Of a stretch of 64,000 bases of DNA, positions 1 to 9,651 are shown in pieces. How positions within the stretch are numbered: the first letter of the stretch is position 1; each line of letters starts with the position of its first letter. The position numbers were made by a program, and so were the translations under genes. Below the pieces are notes generated by a model, which was given only the letters and a program-made list of their open reading frames with translations, did no database searches and was not told the origin of the DNA. The stretch spans positions 150,224-214,223 of the forward strand of contig JAHBXR010000010.1 in assembly GCA_019636335.1 (NCBI GenBank). Reading direction: 5' to 3'. Source of the DNA: Pirellulales bacterium (GTDB lineage Bacteria > Planctomycetota > Planctomycetia > Pirellulales > JAEUIK01).

Positions 1-2
1 TG

Positions 3-329
3 CGCCAGTTGAAAGCGATGCTCGAACAGTGGGATCGGGATCGCGATGGCTCGATTCAGCGCGAGGACATGCCGCGCCGCTACCGCCTCGAGGTCGGCGG
101 CGCTTCCGATTCGGACAACCAGTTGAACGGTTTCCTCGTGTTCTCGGCGGTCCCCTCGATGGTCACCGCTTCTCCCACGCTGGGACCGGCATGGTTCCAG
201 GCCATGGATCGCAACTCGGACGGCGATATTTCGCGCCGCGAGTTCCTCGGCGAGCGCGCGGCGTTCGACCGGCTCGATACCGATGGCGACGGCTTGATCA
301 GCGTCGACGAAGCGGCTAAAGCCAAGTAG
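3..329 (+). CDS. EF-hand calcium-binding protein, 3' part
   Basis: The window opens inside this gene: the frame is open from base 3, so the true start lies upstream. Three EF-hand loops are visible, DRDRDGSIQRED near residue 11, DRNSDGDISRRE in the middle and DTDGDGLISVDE close to the end; each has the acidic residues at loop positions 1, 3, 5 and 12 expected for calcium binding. Planctomycetes have many exported multi-EF-hand proteins of this type. No signal peptide can be judged because the N-terminus is missing. The partner or process is unknown; calcium sensing or structural binding is an inference from the fold. Confidence 0.8.
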   Translation, partial: RQLKAMLEQWDRDRDGSIQREDMPRRYRLEVGGASDSDNQLNGFLVFSAVPSMVTASPTLGPAWFQAMDRNSDGDISRREFLGERAAFDRLDTDGDGLISVDEAAKAK

Positions 330-488
330 TCGACCATCGCAACCGCGGCCGACGGTGGCGTCACGTGCCACATGAGTGCGAGTGTGGGATCCGAAGAGGA
401 ATGCCGCACCAAGGAACGCCCTCATTCCGCACGCGCCATGCGGTCTCCCTTGCCGCCACGCACGCGATACGTCATGGTGGCGGTTGAC

Positions 489-2051
489 ATGAACCACGAC
501 GCCACGCCCACGCTTGTCGAGCAACTGAGCCGGCCCGAGGCCTACGCCGAACATCCGCGCGAGATCGTCCTGCACGAGACGCACATCTCCTGGGTCTTCG
601 TCACCGAGCAGTTCGCGTACAAGCTGAAAAAGCCGGTCCGCTTCGACTTCCTCGATTACAGCACGGCCGAGAAGCGTCGCGCGGCCTGCGAGGCCGAGTT
701 GCGTTTGAATCGCCGCCTGGCCCGGGATGTCTATCTCGACGTGCTCCCCATCACGCGCGATGACGTGGGCAGCCTGCACGTCGCCGGAGTTGGCCCCACG
801 GTCGACTGGGCCGTGCGCATGCGGCGGCTGGCCGATGAAGAGCGGCTCGATTGCCTGATCCGCGACGGGCACGTCTCCGAGGCCGACCTCGAACGGGTGG
901 CGGCACGCCTGGCCACCTTTTACCGGCAAGCGCCCGGGCTGGCCGTCGATGCGGGCGAGTACCGCGCGGCGATCGAGTCTCACGTGCGCGCCAATCGTCG
1001 CGAGCTGGCGCGCGAGGAGCGAGGCCTGCCGCAGGATCTCGTCGAACGCGTCCACCAGGCGCAGCTTCGCTGTCTGGCGCTCGCGCCGGCGCTGCTCGAG
1101 CGGCGCGTACGCGAGGGGCGCATCATCGACGGACACGGCGATCTCCGACCCGAGCACATCTACCTGCTCGAGCCTCCCGTGGCGATCGATTGCATCGAGT
1201 TCAACGACGAATTTCGCCGGCTCGACGCGGCCGACGAGTTAGCGTTTCTGGCGATGGAGTGCGACCGGCTGGGCGCGTCGTCGCTGGGCGCGCGGTTGTT
1301 CGATTCGTGCTGCCGGGCGACCGGAGACGAGCCTCCGGCGCGGCTCGTGACGTTCTTCAAGAGCTATCGCGCCGCCGTGCGGGCCAAGGTCCACGCCTTG
1401 CGAGCCGATCAGGCGCAGGGAAGCGAGCGCGAGCGGGCCCTGCAGGAGGCCATCTCTTATCTCGAGCTTGCCGACAGTTATCGCGACCGCTCCGAGCGCC
1501 CCCTGTTGCTCGTGGTCGGTGGACTGATGGGCACAGGCAAATCGACGCTCGCCGAGGCGCTCGCCCGGCAGTTTGGCACCGCGGTCTTCAGCACCGATGC
1601 GATCCGCCACGAGCTCTTCGGCCAGAGCCAGCATCCGGCCGGTTTTGGCGAGGGCCATTACACGCCCGAGGCGCGCATGCGCGTCTATCGCGAGCTCATC
1701 GCGCGGGCGAGAGCTTCTCTCGACCGCGGCCTGTCGCTCGTCCTCGACGGCACCTTCCTGGGCGGAGAGGCCATCGAGCAGGTGGAACAGCTCGCCGAGC
1801 AGGGCAGGGGAGCGATCTTCCGCGTGCGGGCAACTTGTCCGCGCGAGATCGCCCTCGAGCGTATCCGCGCGCGTGCGGCGGCCGGTGGAAGTCTCTCGGA
1901 AGCGCGGCCCGAATTATTCGCCCAACAGCAGGCCGCGGCGGCAGCCTCGGGAACATCGCACGTTGACCTCGAAGTCGACACGACCGATGATCTCGCGCTG
2001 CAAGTTCGACGAGTATGCACTACCCTCGCCGAGCGTTATCGCGTCGAGTAA
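489..2051 (+). CDS. APH-like / AAA_33 kinase fusion protein
   Basis: This is a two-domain protein of about 520 residues. The N-terminal two thirds resembles the aminoglycoside-phosphotransferase fold, with the catalytic-loop motif HGDLRPEH near residue 215 followed by IEFND in the metal-binding position. The C-terminal third is a zeta-toxin/AAA_33-like P-loop kinase with Walker A GGLMGTGKST near residue 343. The same fusion is widespread in bacteria as an uncharacterised 'bifunctional phosphotransferase/ATP-binding' protein, so the substrate is unknown. In-frame ATGs exist at 372, 438, 474 and 489; I chose 489 (MNHDATPT) because family members begin there and GGTGGCGG lies just upstream. Confidence 0.8.
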   Translation: MNHDATPTLVEQLSRPEAYAEHPREIVLHETHISWVFVTEQFAYKLKKPVRFDFLDYSTAEKRRAACEAELRLNRRLARDVYLDVLPITRDDVGSLHVAGVGPTVDWAVRMRRLADEERLDCLIRDGHVSEADLERVAARLATFYRQAPGLAVDAGEYRAAIESHVRANRRELAREERGLPQDLVERVHQAQLRCLALAPALLERRVREGRIIDGHGDLRPEHIYLLEPPVAIDCIEFNDEFRRLDAADELAFLAMECDRLGASSLGARLFDSCCRATGDEPPARLVTFFKSYRAAVRAKVHALRADQAQGSERERALQEAISYLELADSYRDRSERPLLLVVGGLMGTGKSTLAEALARQFGTAVFSTDAIRHELFGQSQHPAGFGEGHYTPEARMRVYRELIARARASLDRGLSLVLDGTFLGGEAIEQVEQLAEQGRGAIFRVRATCPREIALERIRARAAAGGSLSEARPELFAQQQAAAAASGTSHVDLEVDTTDDLALQVRRVCTTLAERYRVE

Positions 2052-2432
2052 ACGTGGACGCGCGGAAAAGAAGACTTCAAGGGAAAGGTTCGTCACCTCG
2101 GACGAGTCGCGCGCAAAGAAATAGCCGGCGTTGCCACCGGCCTCAGGCCACGAGCCCCGACGGCGTGTGAGTCGGGTTTTCCCCGGATGCAGGATGCGGG
2201 CGATGGCTGGGCCATGCTCGCCACGTATCTCCGAAGCTCACCCTCGGCGTGCGGGGCTCTCTTCCGTTGAGTCCAGGCTACAGAATGGACACCTCCTCTG
2301 GGAACGTGGCCTGTCTTTCCTCCCTGCCTCCTTGCCACCTCCTGCCCTCCATCTGTTTTACGCACGGCGGGGTCAAAAAGTTCTTCGATGACCTTCCCTC
2401 AAACGGCGCACCACCCACAGGTTGCACGCTGT
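2052..2432. other. convergent intergenic region without a gene
   Basis: This 380-bp stretch separates two convergent genes. I see no credible coding sequence, RNA gene or mobile element in it. The only structure is a short G+C hairpin followed by T residues near its left end, listed separately. Confidence 0.6.
2156..2180 (+). terminator. possible intrinsic terminator
   Basis: CCCGAC (2156-2161) pairs with GTCGGG (2171-2176) across a 9-base loop and is followed by TTTT. It lies about 100 bp after the stop of the upstream kinase gene, so it could end that transcript. The stem and T-run are both short. Confidence 0.35.
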
Positions 2433-3722
2433 TTAGAGCAGCCAGATCAAGAGGATGCCTCCCAGCGTGGGCAGCGCCAGCAACGTCAACAACAGTCGTA
2501 GCAGATGCGTTCCACCCAGCACCCCCGCGATGGCCGTTTTGAACGCCAGGTTCGACAGGATCGCCACGACGATCAAGCGCCACCCAGCCTGCGGATCGAG
2601 TCGCGCATCGGCCACCAGCCGCGCCGTCGAAAGCGTGATCGCATCCATGTCGGTCAGACCCGAGATGATCGCCACCACATACATGCCCTGATTGCCGACA
2701 TACTCCTTCGTGGCGGCCATTGCAAACAGCACGCCCGCGTAGGCGCCGGCGAACAAGAGGGCCGAGCGCAGCTCGGTGGGGTTCTCCTGCTCGGGCAGGG
2801 GCGCCGCTTCGTGCGCCGCCCGGCGTGCCAGCCACGCCACCGGCAAGAGCGTCAGCACGAGCATGGTCGTCACGGCGGGCAGCACCACGATGACGAAGTC
2901 GCGTGCTACGACCGCCACCTCGATCAACACACGTGCATAAACCACCGAAGAAGCGAGCAGGATGACGAGCGTCGAGAGGGCGGCGGCGGCCATGGTGCTG
3001 TTATCGCGGCGGGCGTAACTGACCGTGGTGGCCGTGCTCGAGATGGCGCCCCCCAGCAGTCCGCTCAATAAGATGCCCGCGTTGCGTCCGAAAAACTTGT
3101 AGATGATGTAGCCCGCCAGGCTGATGCCGACGATCAACACAACCATCAACCAGATCTCGAACGGATTCAGCACGTCGAAGGGGCCATACGCGCGATTGGG
3201 CAGCACCGGCAGAATCACGCACGAGATCAGCACGAAACGCATGATCGCGTCGAGCTCGGTATCGCCGAGCTTCGCCGCCAGGCCGTGCAGCTCGGGCTTG
3301 AACTGCAAGAGCACCGCCACGCCGGCCCCCACGGCCACGGCGATCACCCAGGGACCCACGGGCAGAAAGGCGCCCACGGCAAACATGAGCAGCACGGCGA
3401 TCTCGGTGGTCGTTCCCTGCCCCGCACGCTTGCCGCTGTGGCGCAGTCCGACGTTGCCGATCGCGACCACCGCCACCACCCCCAGCAGGCTGGCAGCCAC
3501 GATCCAACCGCCAAAGCGCATGGCCAGCAGCGACGACATCGTGCCGAACACGGTAATGAGCGGGAACGTGCGCAGCCCGGCGAGACTCCGTTCGGAGCGT
3601 TCGCGCTGCAGACCGACGAGCAGTCCCAGCGAAAGGGCCAGCAGCAGGGGCTGCACGAGCTCTGCCGGCGTTCCCCAGGGCTGAATGCTCCAGGCTTGGG
3701 CCGATTCGAGCGGATTGTTCAT
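2433..3722 (-). CDS. MgtC/SapB family membrane protein (DUF4010)
   Basis: The predicted protein of about 429 residues is almost entirely hydrophobic. It has an N-terminal MgtC/SapB-like segment (LSLGLLVGLQRERSER near residue 30, the family signature) and a long C-terminal DUF4010-type membrane domain with roughly eight to ten further helices. Members are inner-membrane proteins; the substrate is not established. The ATG at 3722 (MNNPLESAQ) is preferred; a GTG at 3770 would add 16 residues rich in Ser, Gly and Pro and has its purine tract directly abutting the codon. The gene follows the M50 protease gene on the same strand, but a hairpin array lies between them, so co-transcription is doubtful. 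Confidence 0.8.
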   Translation of the reverse strand: MNNPLESAQAWSIQPWGTPAELVQPLLLALSLGLLVGLQRERSERSLAGLRTFPLITVFGTMSSLLAMRFGGWIVAASLLGVVAVVAIGNVGLRHSGKRAGQGTTTEIAVLLMFAVGAFLPVGPWVIAVAVGAGVAVLLQFKPELHGLAAKLGDTELDAIMRFVLISCVILPVLPNRAYGPFDVLNPFEIWLMVVLIVGISLAGYIIYKFFGRNAGILLSGLLGGAISSTATTVSYARRDNSTMAAAALSTLVILLASSVVYARVLIEVAVVARDFVIVVLPAVTTMLVLTLLPVAWLARRAAHEAAPLPEQENPTELRSALLFAGAYAGVLFAMAATKEYVGNQGMYVVAIISGLTDMDAITLSTARLVADARLDPQAGWRLIVVAILSNLAFKTAIAGVLGGTHLLRLLLTLLALPTLGGILLIWLL

Positions 3723-3816
3723 AGAGGGCTCGCGCGCGGGCGCGCCGGTGCCGGACGAAGAAATCGACACCCTTCCAGCATAGTTCGCGGCCGTCGCGGA
3801 GGGGGGCGTCTGGCCC

Positions 3817-3968
3817 CTATCAGGCTGCTGAAAAAGTCAGCAGCCTGATAGGATCGCATGGATGCGATCACAAAATAGCGACGGAAGTCGTTATTTTGCG
3901 AGCGGTGCGGAGTTCAACTCCGCACTTCGCGAGGCTGAAAAAGGCCACGACGGACCTTTTTCAGCAGC
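3817..3968. repeat. MITE-like array of five consecutive hairpins
   Basis: Five hairpins stand side by side: 3817-3851 (15-bp perfect stem, loop AAAAG), 3852-3869 (8-bp stem), 3871-3898 (12-bp stem, one G-T pair), 3905-3925 (10-bp stem, 1-base loop) and 3935-3964 (10-bp stem). The block is also bounded by a 13-bp inverted repeat, GCTGCTGAAAAAG at 3824-3836 against CTTTTTCAGCAGC at 3956-3968. It has no coding capacity and sits between the stop of the M50 gene and the start of the MgtC-like gene. A small non-autonomous mobile element or a structured intergenic repeat fits best. No clear target duplication is visible. Confidence 0.75.
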
Positions 3969-3971
3969 ATG

Positions 3972-5096
3972 CTAGAACATGCGATCCGGCGAGGGCTGGC
4001 TGCTGGTCTGGCGCTGCGTCTGCCGGGCGGCGTTAATCATCAGCAGCTCGCCCACGTTTTCGAGCGTCACCAGCCCCACGAGTTGCCCCTGCCGCACGAC
4101 GGGCAGGGTCCGGCAGCCCTGTTCCTGCATGCGGTCGAACGTGGCCTGCAGCATCTCGTTGTCTTCTACCGTACGGCAGTCTTTGTGCATCACTGCCGAG
4201 ATCGGCGTCTCGTGCGGCCGCTCGGAGAGGGCCTTGACCAGGGTTGTGCGATCGAGGAGCCCGACGACGCGACCTTGCTCCAGCACGGGAAAGTCCTGCT
4301 GCGAGCCCGCCAGCAGTTCTTCGGCCGCCCGCGAGAGTGGCTCCGCCGCGTCGAGCGCCTTGAAGCGGGTCATCATCGCGGCACGAACCGGCACGCCGGA
4401 AATCACGGAGCGCATCTGCACCATGTGCGATTCGCCCTGCGCGCCCATGTACACGAACAAAGCGATAAAGATCAGCATGAACTGACCGGTAAACAGCCCG
4501 ACCATGCCGAACAGGATGGCCACGACCTGCCCCACGCTGGCCGCCGTCTGAGTCGCTTTCACGTAGTCGCCCGTCGTCTTGGCCAGCAGGGCGCGGAGCA
4601 CGCGACCGCCATCCATCGGAAAGGCCGGGATCAGATTGAAGAGCACGAGGAACAGGTTCACCAACAGCAACTGCCCGAGGAATGGACCGCCAATGAATTC
4701 AAAGTCCCAGACCATCGACAGCGAACCCGTCACCAGCAGCACGATCGCCAGCACCATGGCAATAGCCACGTTCACCGCCGGCCCCGCGATGGCGACCAGA
4801 AACTCTTGCCAGGGATCCTCCGGCATGCGTTCGAGCCGCGCCACGCCGCCAATCGGCAGGAGCGTAATGTCGCGCGTGTTGATGCCGAAGCGACGCGCCG
4901 TCAGGGCGTGCCCCAACTCGTGCAGCACGATGCAGCCGAAGATCGCCGCCACCAGCGCCATCGACTTGAGCGCGCCTTGTAGCGTGCCCCCGGCGGAATA
5001 CTCGCTCATCAAGATGAACGGAATCAGAATCAGGAACGTCACGTGGATGAAGATGCCAATCCCAGCGACGGTTCCAACTCTCCACGACCAACTCAT
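3972..5096 (-). CDS. site-2 protease family (M50) with tandem CBS domains
   Basis: This is a predicted intramembrane zinc metalloprotease of about 374 residues. The HExxH zinc motif is at H59-E60-L-G-H63 inside a membrane segment, and the second motif FPMDGGRVLRALL supplies the aspartate ligand further along. After the membrane domain come two CBS domains (about residues 235-360), as in the SpoIVFB/Rip3-like group. Such proteases cleave substrates within the membrane; the CBS pair probably senses adenine nucleotides. The ATG at 5096 is preferred because GAGGGAG lies about 10 bases upstream; an ATG at 5135 has no such site. The substrate is unknown. Confidence 0.88.
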   Translation of the reverse strand: MSWSWRVGTVAGIGIFIHVTFLILIPFILMSEYSAGGTLQGALKSMALVAAIFGCIVLHELGHALTARRFGINTRDITLLPIGGVARLERMPEDPWQEFLVAIAGPAVNVAIAMVLAIVLLVTGSLSMVWDFEFIGGPFLGQLLLVNLFLVLFNLIPAFPMDGGRVLRALLAKTTGDYVKATQTAASVGQVVAILFGMVGLFTGQFMLIFIALFVYMGAQGESHMVQMRSVISGVPVRAAMMTRFKALDAAEPLSRAAEELLAGSQQDFPVLEQGRVVGLLDRTTLVKALSERPHETPISAVMHKDCRTVEDNEMLQATFDRMQEQGCRTLPVVRQGQLVGLVTLENVGELLMINAARQTQRQTSSQPSPDRMF

Positions 5097-5291
5097 ACGA
5101 TGTTCTCCCTCTGGGCTGCTGGCAGTCTTGTGCATTGGCGGCCAAAGTCAAGCCTACGGCGTGCCAGAATGCCGAGACGAGGGCGGTTGCCCAAGCAGGC
5201 CGGACCAGTAGAATCGGGCTGTTTCCCCAGCCCAGCGCGGTGAGCTGATGCTGGGCGCCGGTACTTTTTCCAGGAGCAGGCAACCGTTCCG

Positions 5292-5807
5292 ATGAGCCAT
5301 CCCGCCACTTTTCGTGCCGAACAAGTCCACCCCACCGCCTTCATCGCGCGCGGCGCCGTAGTGGTGGGAGACGTCACGCTCGCGGAAGAATCGAGCGTCT
5401 GGTTCAACGCGGTGCTGCGTGGCGACTGCGCTCCGATCCGCGTCGGGGCACGCTCGAATATCCAGGACGGCTGCATCCTGCACGCTGATCCCGGCTTTCC
5501 CTGCACGCTGGGCGAAGGGGTCACCGTCGGACACGGCGCCGTCGTCCACGGCGCCACGGTGGGCGATAATGTGGTCGTGGGCATGAAGGCCGTCGTGCAG
5601 AACGGCGCCAAGATCGGCGCGAATTCGATCGTCGGCGTCGGGGCGGTCGTTACCGAGGGGGTCGAAATCCCACCCGGCTCGCTCGTGCTCGGAGTGCCCG
5701 GCAAGTGGAAACGCGAACTGACCGAGCCGGAGATCGAAATGAATCGCCTGGCTGCCGCCCACTACGTGGAAAACTCGAAGGAATTCGCCGCGGCACAGGG
5801 TGAGTAA
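5292..5807 (+). CDS. gamma carbonic anhydrase family protein
   Basis: The 171-residue protein is a left-handed beta-helix built of hexapeptide repeats, the usual length for the gamma carbonic anhydrase/PaaY/YrdA group. Three histidines sit where the family binds zinc: H64 in ILHADP, H81 in VTVGHG and H86 in VVHG. An invariant Arg-Gly-Asp (R43-G44-D45) is also present. Reversible CO2 hydration is the family activity, but many members are not proven enzymes. It stands alone, divergent from the M50 gene and convergent with the PSP1 gene. Confidence 0.88.
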   Translation: MSHPATFRAEQVHPTAFIARGAVVVGDVTLAEESSVWFNAVLRGDCAPIRVGARSNIQDGCILHADPGFPCTLGEGVTVGHGAVVHGATVGDNVVVGMKAVVQNGAKIGANSIVGVGAVVTEGVEIPPGSLVLGVPGKWKRELTEPEIEMNRLAAAHYVENSKEFAAAQGE

Positions 5808-5845
5808 GTTTCGCGATCGACGGCCTCGCGCCATCGACAAGTTGC

Positions 5846-6409
5846 TTAGCCCCGTTTTCGCGTCGAGCAAGCGTCTGCCACGGCGCAGCCCGTGCTGCAC
5901 GAACCGCAGCCGGCGCCTTCTTCGGTGCCGCAGCCCGGTCCGCAGCCGGCTGTCACCGTCTCGGCAAACTGGCGGAACTGCACCTTCGATTCGTACGCCT
6001 CGGCCAACTCTTCCATCAGCGAGTCGAGCTCGGGCACCTGCGGCCCCAGGAAGTGGAACACCAGGGTCGATCCGTCGAACAGTTGCTCGACGTCGACCAG
6101 CGCGATCGGCAGCTTCAACTCCTCGATTCTCCGCACGCAGGCGTGCAGAGCAGCCGCGCGGTGGCGCGAAAGCCGGGCAAGGAGTAACTCATCCTCGACC
6201 GTCAGACGCCGCAGGATCGTGCCGTCCGATTCTTCGCCCAGCGCTTCGGTACGAGCGCCAGGGGGGAGCAACACGTCCCCCACTTCCAGCCCCCGCTCGG
6301 TACGTACGACAACACGCGTGCCGCGCTCGTAATGGCGGGCATCGGACGAACCAAATCGCCCGATTTGGCCGTTGGCGCCGACACGTACCAGATGCAGACG
6401 GCCCATCAT
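5846..6409 (-). CDS. PSP1 domain protein (RicT/YaaT-like)
   Basis: The 187-residue protein matches the PSP1 C-terminal domain family (RicT/YaaT of Bacillus): an N-terminal segment handling a short GxxGxF region, the core around VRTERGLEVG, and the FHFLGP segment. In Bacillus RicT acts with other small proteins in RNA processing and competence; a role here is only inferred. The tail is cysteine-rich (CGPGCGTEEGAGCGSCSTGC), which could bind a metal or Fe-S cluster. The start at the ATG pair 6409/6406 is supported by GGGAG just upstream. The frame remains open further upstream, but that part has no family features. Confidence 0.8.
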   Translation of the reverse strand: MMGRLHLVRVGANGQIGRFGSSDARHYERGTRVVVRTERGLEVGDVLLPPGARTEALGEESDGTILRRLTVEDELLLARLSRHRAAALHACVRRIEELKLPIALVDVEQLFDGSTLVFHFLGPQVPELDSLMEELAEAYESKVQFRQFAETVTAGCGPGCGTEEGAGCGSCSTGCAVADACSTRKRG

Positions 6410-6645
6410 GGTCTCCCAAGGTCGCAGGCCAGGAACCTCTGACCATACGATCACTACGGCTATTCTGCCCCATAAGCCGCAGAGTGCCAAGTTCACGGGG
6501 CAGGCCCACGAAGCCGCAAGGCCCCTCAAACCGTATTTCCACCTTGCGACAAGACGTGCTGTAGCGATACTTAGGACGTTTCGGCCCAACCATCGATCGC
6601 CGCCTGGTTGAGGGGCCACAGAAAGCCATCCGCGAGACGCGACAC

Positions 6646-7735
<1,090 letters not shown>

Positions 7736-7736
<1 letters not shown>

Positions 7737-8056
7737 CAGTTGGTCGAGAAGCGCGGGGTGCGGCGGGGGGGCTTCTTGGTCACTTCGGTCTGTTCGACTT
7801 CGAGTCGAGCCCAGACGCAGGGCTGGCCGTCATCTTGCTGCTGCACGTCGAAATGTCGCGTGCGCACCAGTCCCACGATTTTCTCCCGCCGACCCGAGAC
7901 GAACGACACGATCTGACAACTCATCGTGTCACCGACGGCAGGCACGGGACGACCGCGATAGTCGAAGAAAACGGCCTGGCCGATGTATTGGCCGGTCGGA
8001 TCGAGAATCTCGACCAATAGCCCCGCGGTCATCGCCTCCTTGAGGTGCGTCTCCAT
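7736..8056 (-). CDS. hypothetical protein, 106 aa
   Basis: I do not recognise a named family. The protein is hydrophilic and appears to be a compact beta-rich domain (GLLVEILDPTGQYIGQAVFFDYRG, split here only for description as GLLVEILDP and GQAVFFDYRG), a pattern somewhat like PilZ or Tudor-like barrels, then a basic tail KKPPRRTPRFS. No signal peptide or membrane helix is seen. The ATG at 8056 is chosen because AAGGAG lies nine bases upstream; an ATG at 8101 is possible. The stop overlaps the heptad repeat downstream of bioB. Confidence 0.6.
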
Positions 8057-8301
8057 ACGCGCGAACTCCTTCCTGTGGATTGGCGTGCGAATGCCTTTCA
8101 AACGCGACGCGCGACGTGCCGGCTCGTGGAGAAACGATTGGGCAGCATTCCGTGAACGCCCATCGTCTCGTGGCTCGTTTCGCTCGGCGTCTGTTCAACA
8201 CCATCCTTTGCGAACGTGGCGAGCATAGCCGCGCCGGCGGCGTCCTGTAAAGCAGTTTTCGCCGCCAACTCGAGGCGCGACCTGTAACATGCCACGGGGC
8301 A

Positions 8302-8622
8302 TCAATATCGGGGCACCGAGCGGTCGATCTCGACCGACCACTGATCGATGCCCCCCGCCATGCTCTGTGCCTGGGCGAACCCTTGCTGCCGCAACCACGC
8401 CGCGACGCGCAAGCTGCGACCACCATGATGACAATGCACGACGAGCGGCCGCGCGCGGTATTCGTCCAGTTCGCCCACGCGCTGCTGCAATTCGCTCATC
8501 GGAATCAGCCGCGCGGCGGCGATATGGGCGGTGGCGTATTCGTCCGCTTCGCGGCAATCGAGCAGCAGCAGGTCGTTCCCCGCGTCGAGCTGCGCTTTCA
8601 CCGCGGCGATGTCAATTTCCAT
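8302..8622 (-). CDS. rhodanese-like domain protein
   Basis: This is a single rhodanese domain of about 106 residues, close to the usual size for GlpE/PspE-like proteins. The active-site loop reads VVHCHHGGRS with the catalytic cysteine at C64, and the LLDCRE and MAGGIDQW segments are typical of the fold. The CHHGGRS loop is the version common in single-domain bacterial rhodaneses that carry persulfide sulfur. No signal peptide follows the chosen start, so it should be cytoplasmic. The ATG at 8622 is the family start; a longer frame to 8712 adds unconserved residues. Confidence 0.85.
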   Translation of the reverse strand: MEIDIAAVKAQLDAGNDLLLLDCREADEYATAHIAAARLIPMSELQQRVGELDEYRARPLVVHCHHGGRSLRVAAWLRQQGFAQAQSMAGGIDQWSVEIDRSVPRY

Positions 8623-9130
8623 CGGTAGATCGTTCAAAGTTGGCTTCTCCTCGCGATTCGCGGCGCGCGACGCGCCGGTGGCAGATCGTCCACACAACCA
8701 GCTCGCCCACATTGTAGGGCCTGCTGCGAGGGACCGAAACCAGCCTCGGCACTTCCGCGCGATGCTGGCACGGCAGGATCCTCTGGGGGCAAGGCGTTAA
8801 GCATGCTAGCAGCGCAGCCCCCAGCAAGAACGGGAACGTAGCGAAGAAAGATTTATTGACACGCGGCGGCGAGATTGATACCGTCCGCCCCCTCATTTCA
8901 CCTTGTGTCTCGTGTCGCGCGGAACTCATCAACGGAACGCGCGATGCACGTTCGTTTGCTGCTCTTCGTACGTTCGCTCGCTACGTTCCCGCTCGCGTCC
9001 GCGCGGCTCGCCGCGCGCGGGGTCGAGCAGTCCGTTTCGATTCACGTAGAATTTGCGCTTTTTTTCGTACGCCCATCCGGCATGGATGTCGTGTGGGCAG
9101 CCTGCAACGAAGTTGAATTGGGAGATTCGC
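8623..9130. other. intergenic region with long leader
   Basis: This stretch of about 500 bp lies between the divergent rhodanese and pilin-like genes. It contains one good promoter-like pair near 8856-8884 and a T-rich run before 9070. No convincing small gene was found; the frames open here have no family features. Confidence 0.5.
8856..8884 (+). promoter_or_regulatory. sigma-70-like promoter candidate
   Basis: A perfect -35 TTGACA at 8856-8861 is followed after 17 bases by TACCGT at 8879-8884, a weak -10. It points towards the pilin-like gene and would give a leader of roughly 240 bases. Confidence 0.45.
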
Positions 9131-9466
9131 ATGCTCGTATTGCACCGTTTGTGGAAGGAAGAGGCGGGCGCCATCGTCTCTTCGGAACTGGTACTGATCG
9201 CCACGCTGCTGGTGATCGGCGTCGTCACCGGCTTGAGCTCGGTGCGCACCGCCGTCGTGACCGAACTCGGCGACGTGGCCGACGCCATCGGCACGATCAA
9301 CCAGAGCTTCAGCTTTGGCGGCACCACGGGCCATCACTCGGCCACCTCGGCGAGCGCCTTCACCGACACCCCCGACGCTTGCGACGCCGTCGGACAAAAC
9401 TGCACGCAGACGGGCAACACCAGCCACTGTCTGCAGGTCTGCACCACGCCGCACACGCCTGGTTAG
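9131..9466 (+). CDS. small pilin-like membrane-anchored protein
   Basis: The 111-residue protein has a short basic N-terminus (MLVLHRLWKEEAGA), then a 20-residue hydrophobic helix (about 16-38) and a soluble domain rich in Ser, Thr and Gly with four cysteines in the last third. This architecture, with the E-x-G-A site before the helix, resembles Flp/TadE-like pilins. Similar small proteins are frequent in planctomycetes, often with misleading enzyme names in annotation. The ATG at 9131 follows GGGAGA. The gene ends just ahead of a strong terminator, so it is monocistronic. A role in a surface fibre is inference. Confidence 0.7.
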   Translation: MLVLHRLWKEEAGAIVSSELVLIATLLVIGVVTGLSSVRTAVVTELGDVADAIGTINQSFSFGGTTGHHSATSASAFTDTPDACDAVGQNCTQTGNTSHCLQVCTTPHTPG

Positions 9467-9501
9467 GCCGTACCGAATCTTGTTCGTTCCTACTCTCCGG
9501 A

Positions 9502-9546
9502 CCGAAGTGCCGGTGCGTCTCCAGCGCACGGGCACTTCGGTTTTTT
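9502..9546 (+). terminator. strong Rho-independent terminator
   Basis: CCGAAGTGCC (9502-9511) pairs perfectly with GGCACTTCGG (9531-9540). After one mismatch, GTGCG pairs with CGCAC to extend the stem, and six T residues follow at 9541-9546. It lies about 35 bp after the pilin-like stop. Confidence 0.92.
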
Positions 9547-9594
9547 GTGTTGTTGCGCGGCCGTCCACAGGCTGCCTCGCCTGCCGGTAGACGG

Positions 9595-9600
9595 TATGAT
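9595..9600 (+). promoter_or_regulatory. -10 box upstream of selA
   Basis: TATGAT at 9595-9600 lies 52 bp before the selA start, just after the preceding terminator. No clear -35 is visible at 16-18 bases, so this is a partial promoter call. Confidence 0.4.
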
Positions 9601-9651
9601 GGTGAACACGAGAAGTATCCCCCTGCCTCGTCTGCACGCTCGAGTGTCGTC

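Noticed and set aside
8875..9651. N-terminal extension of selA to 8875
   Set aside because: It would run through the pilin-like gene and its strong terminator, and it lacks SelA family sequence; SelA begins at 9652.
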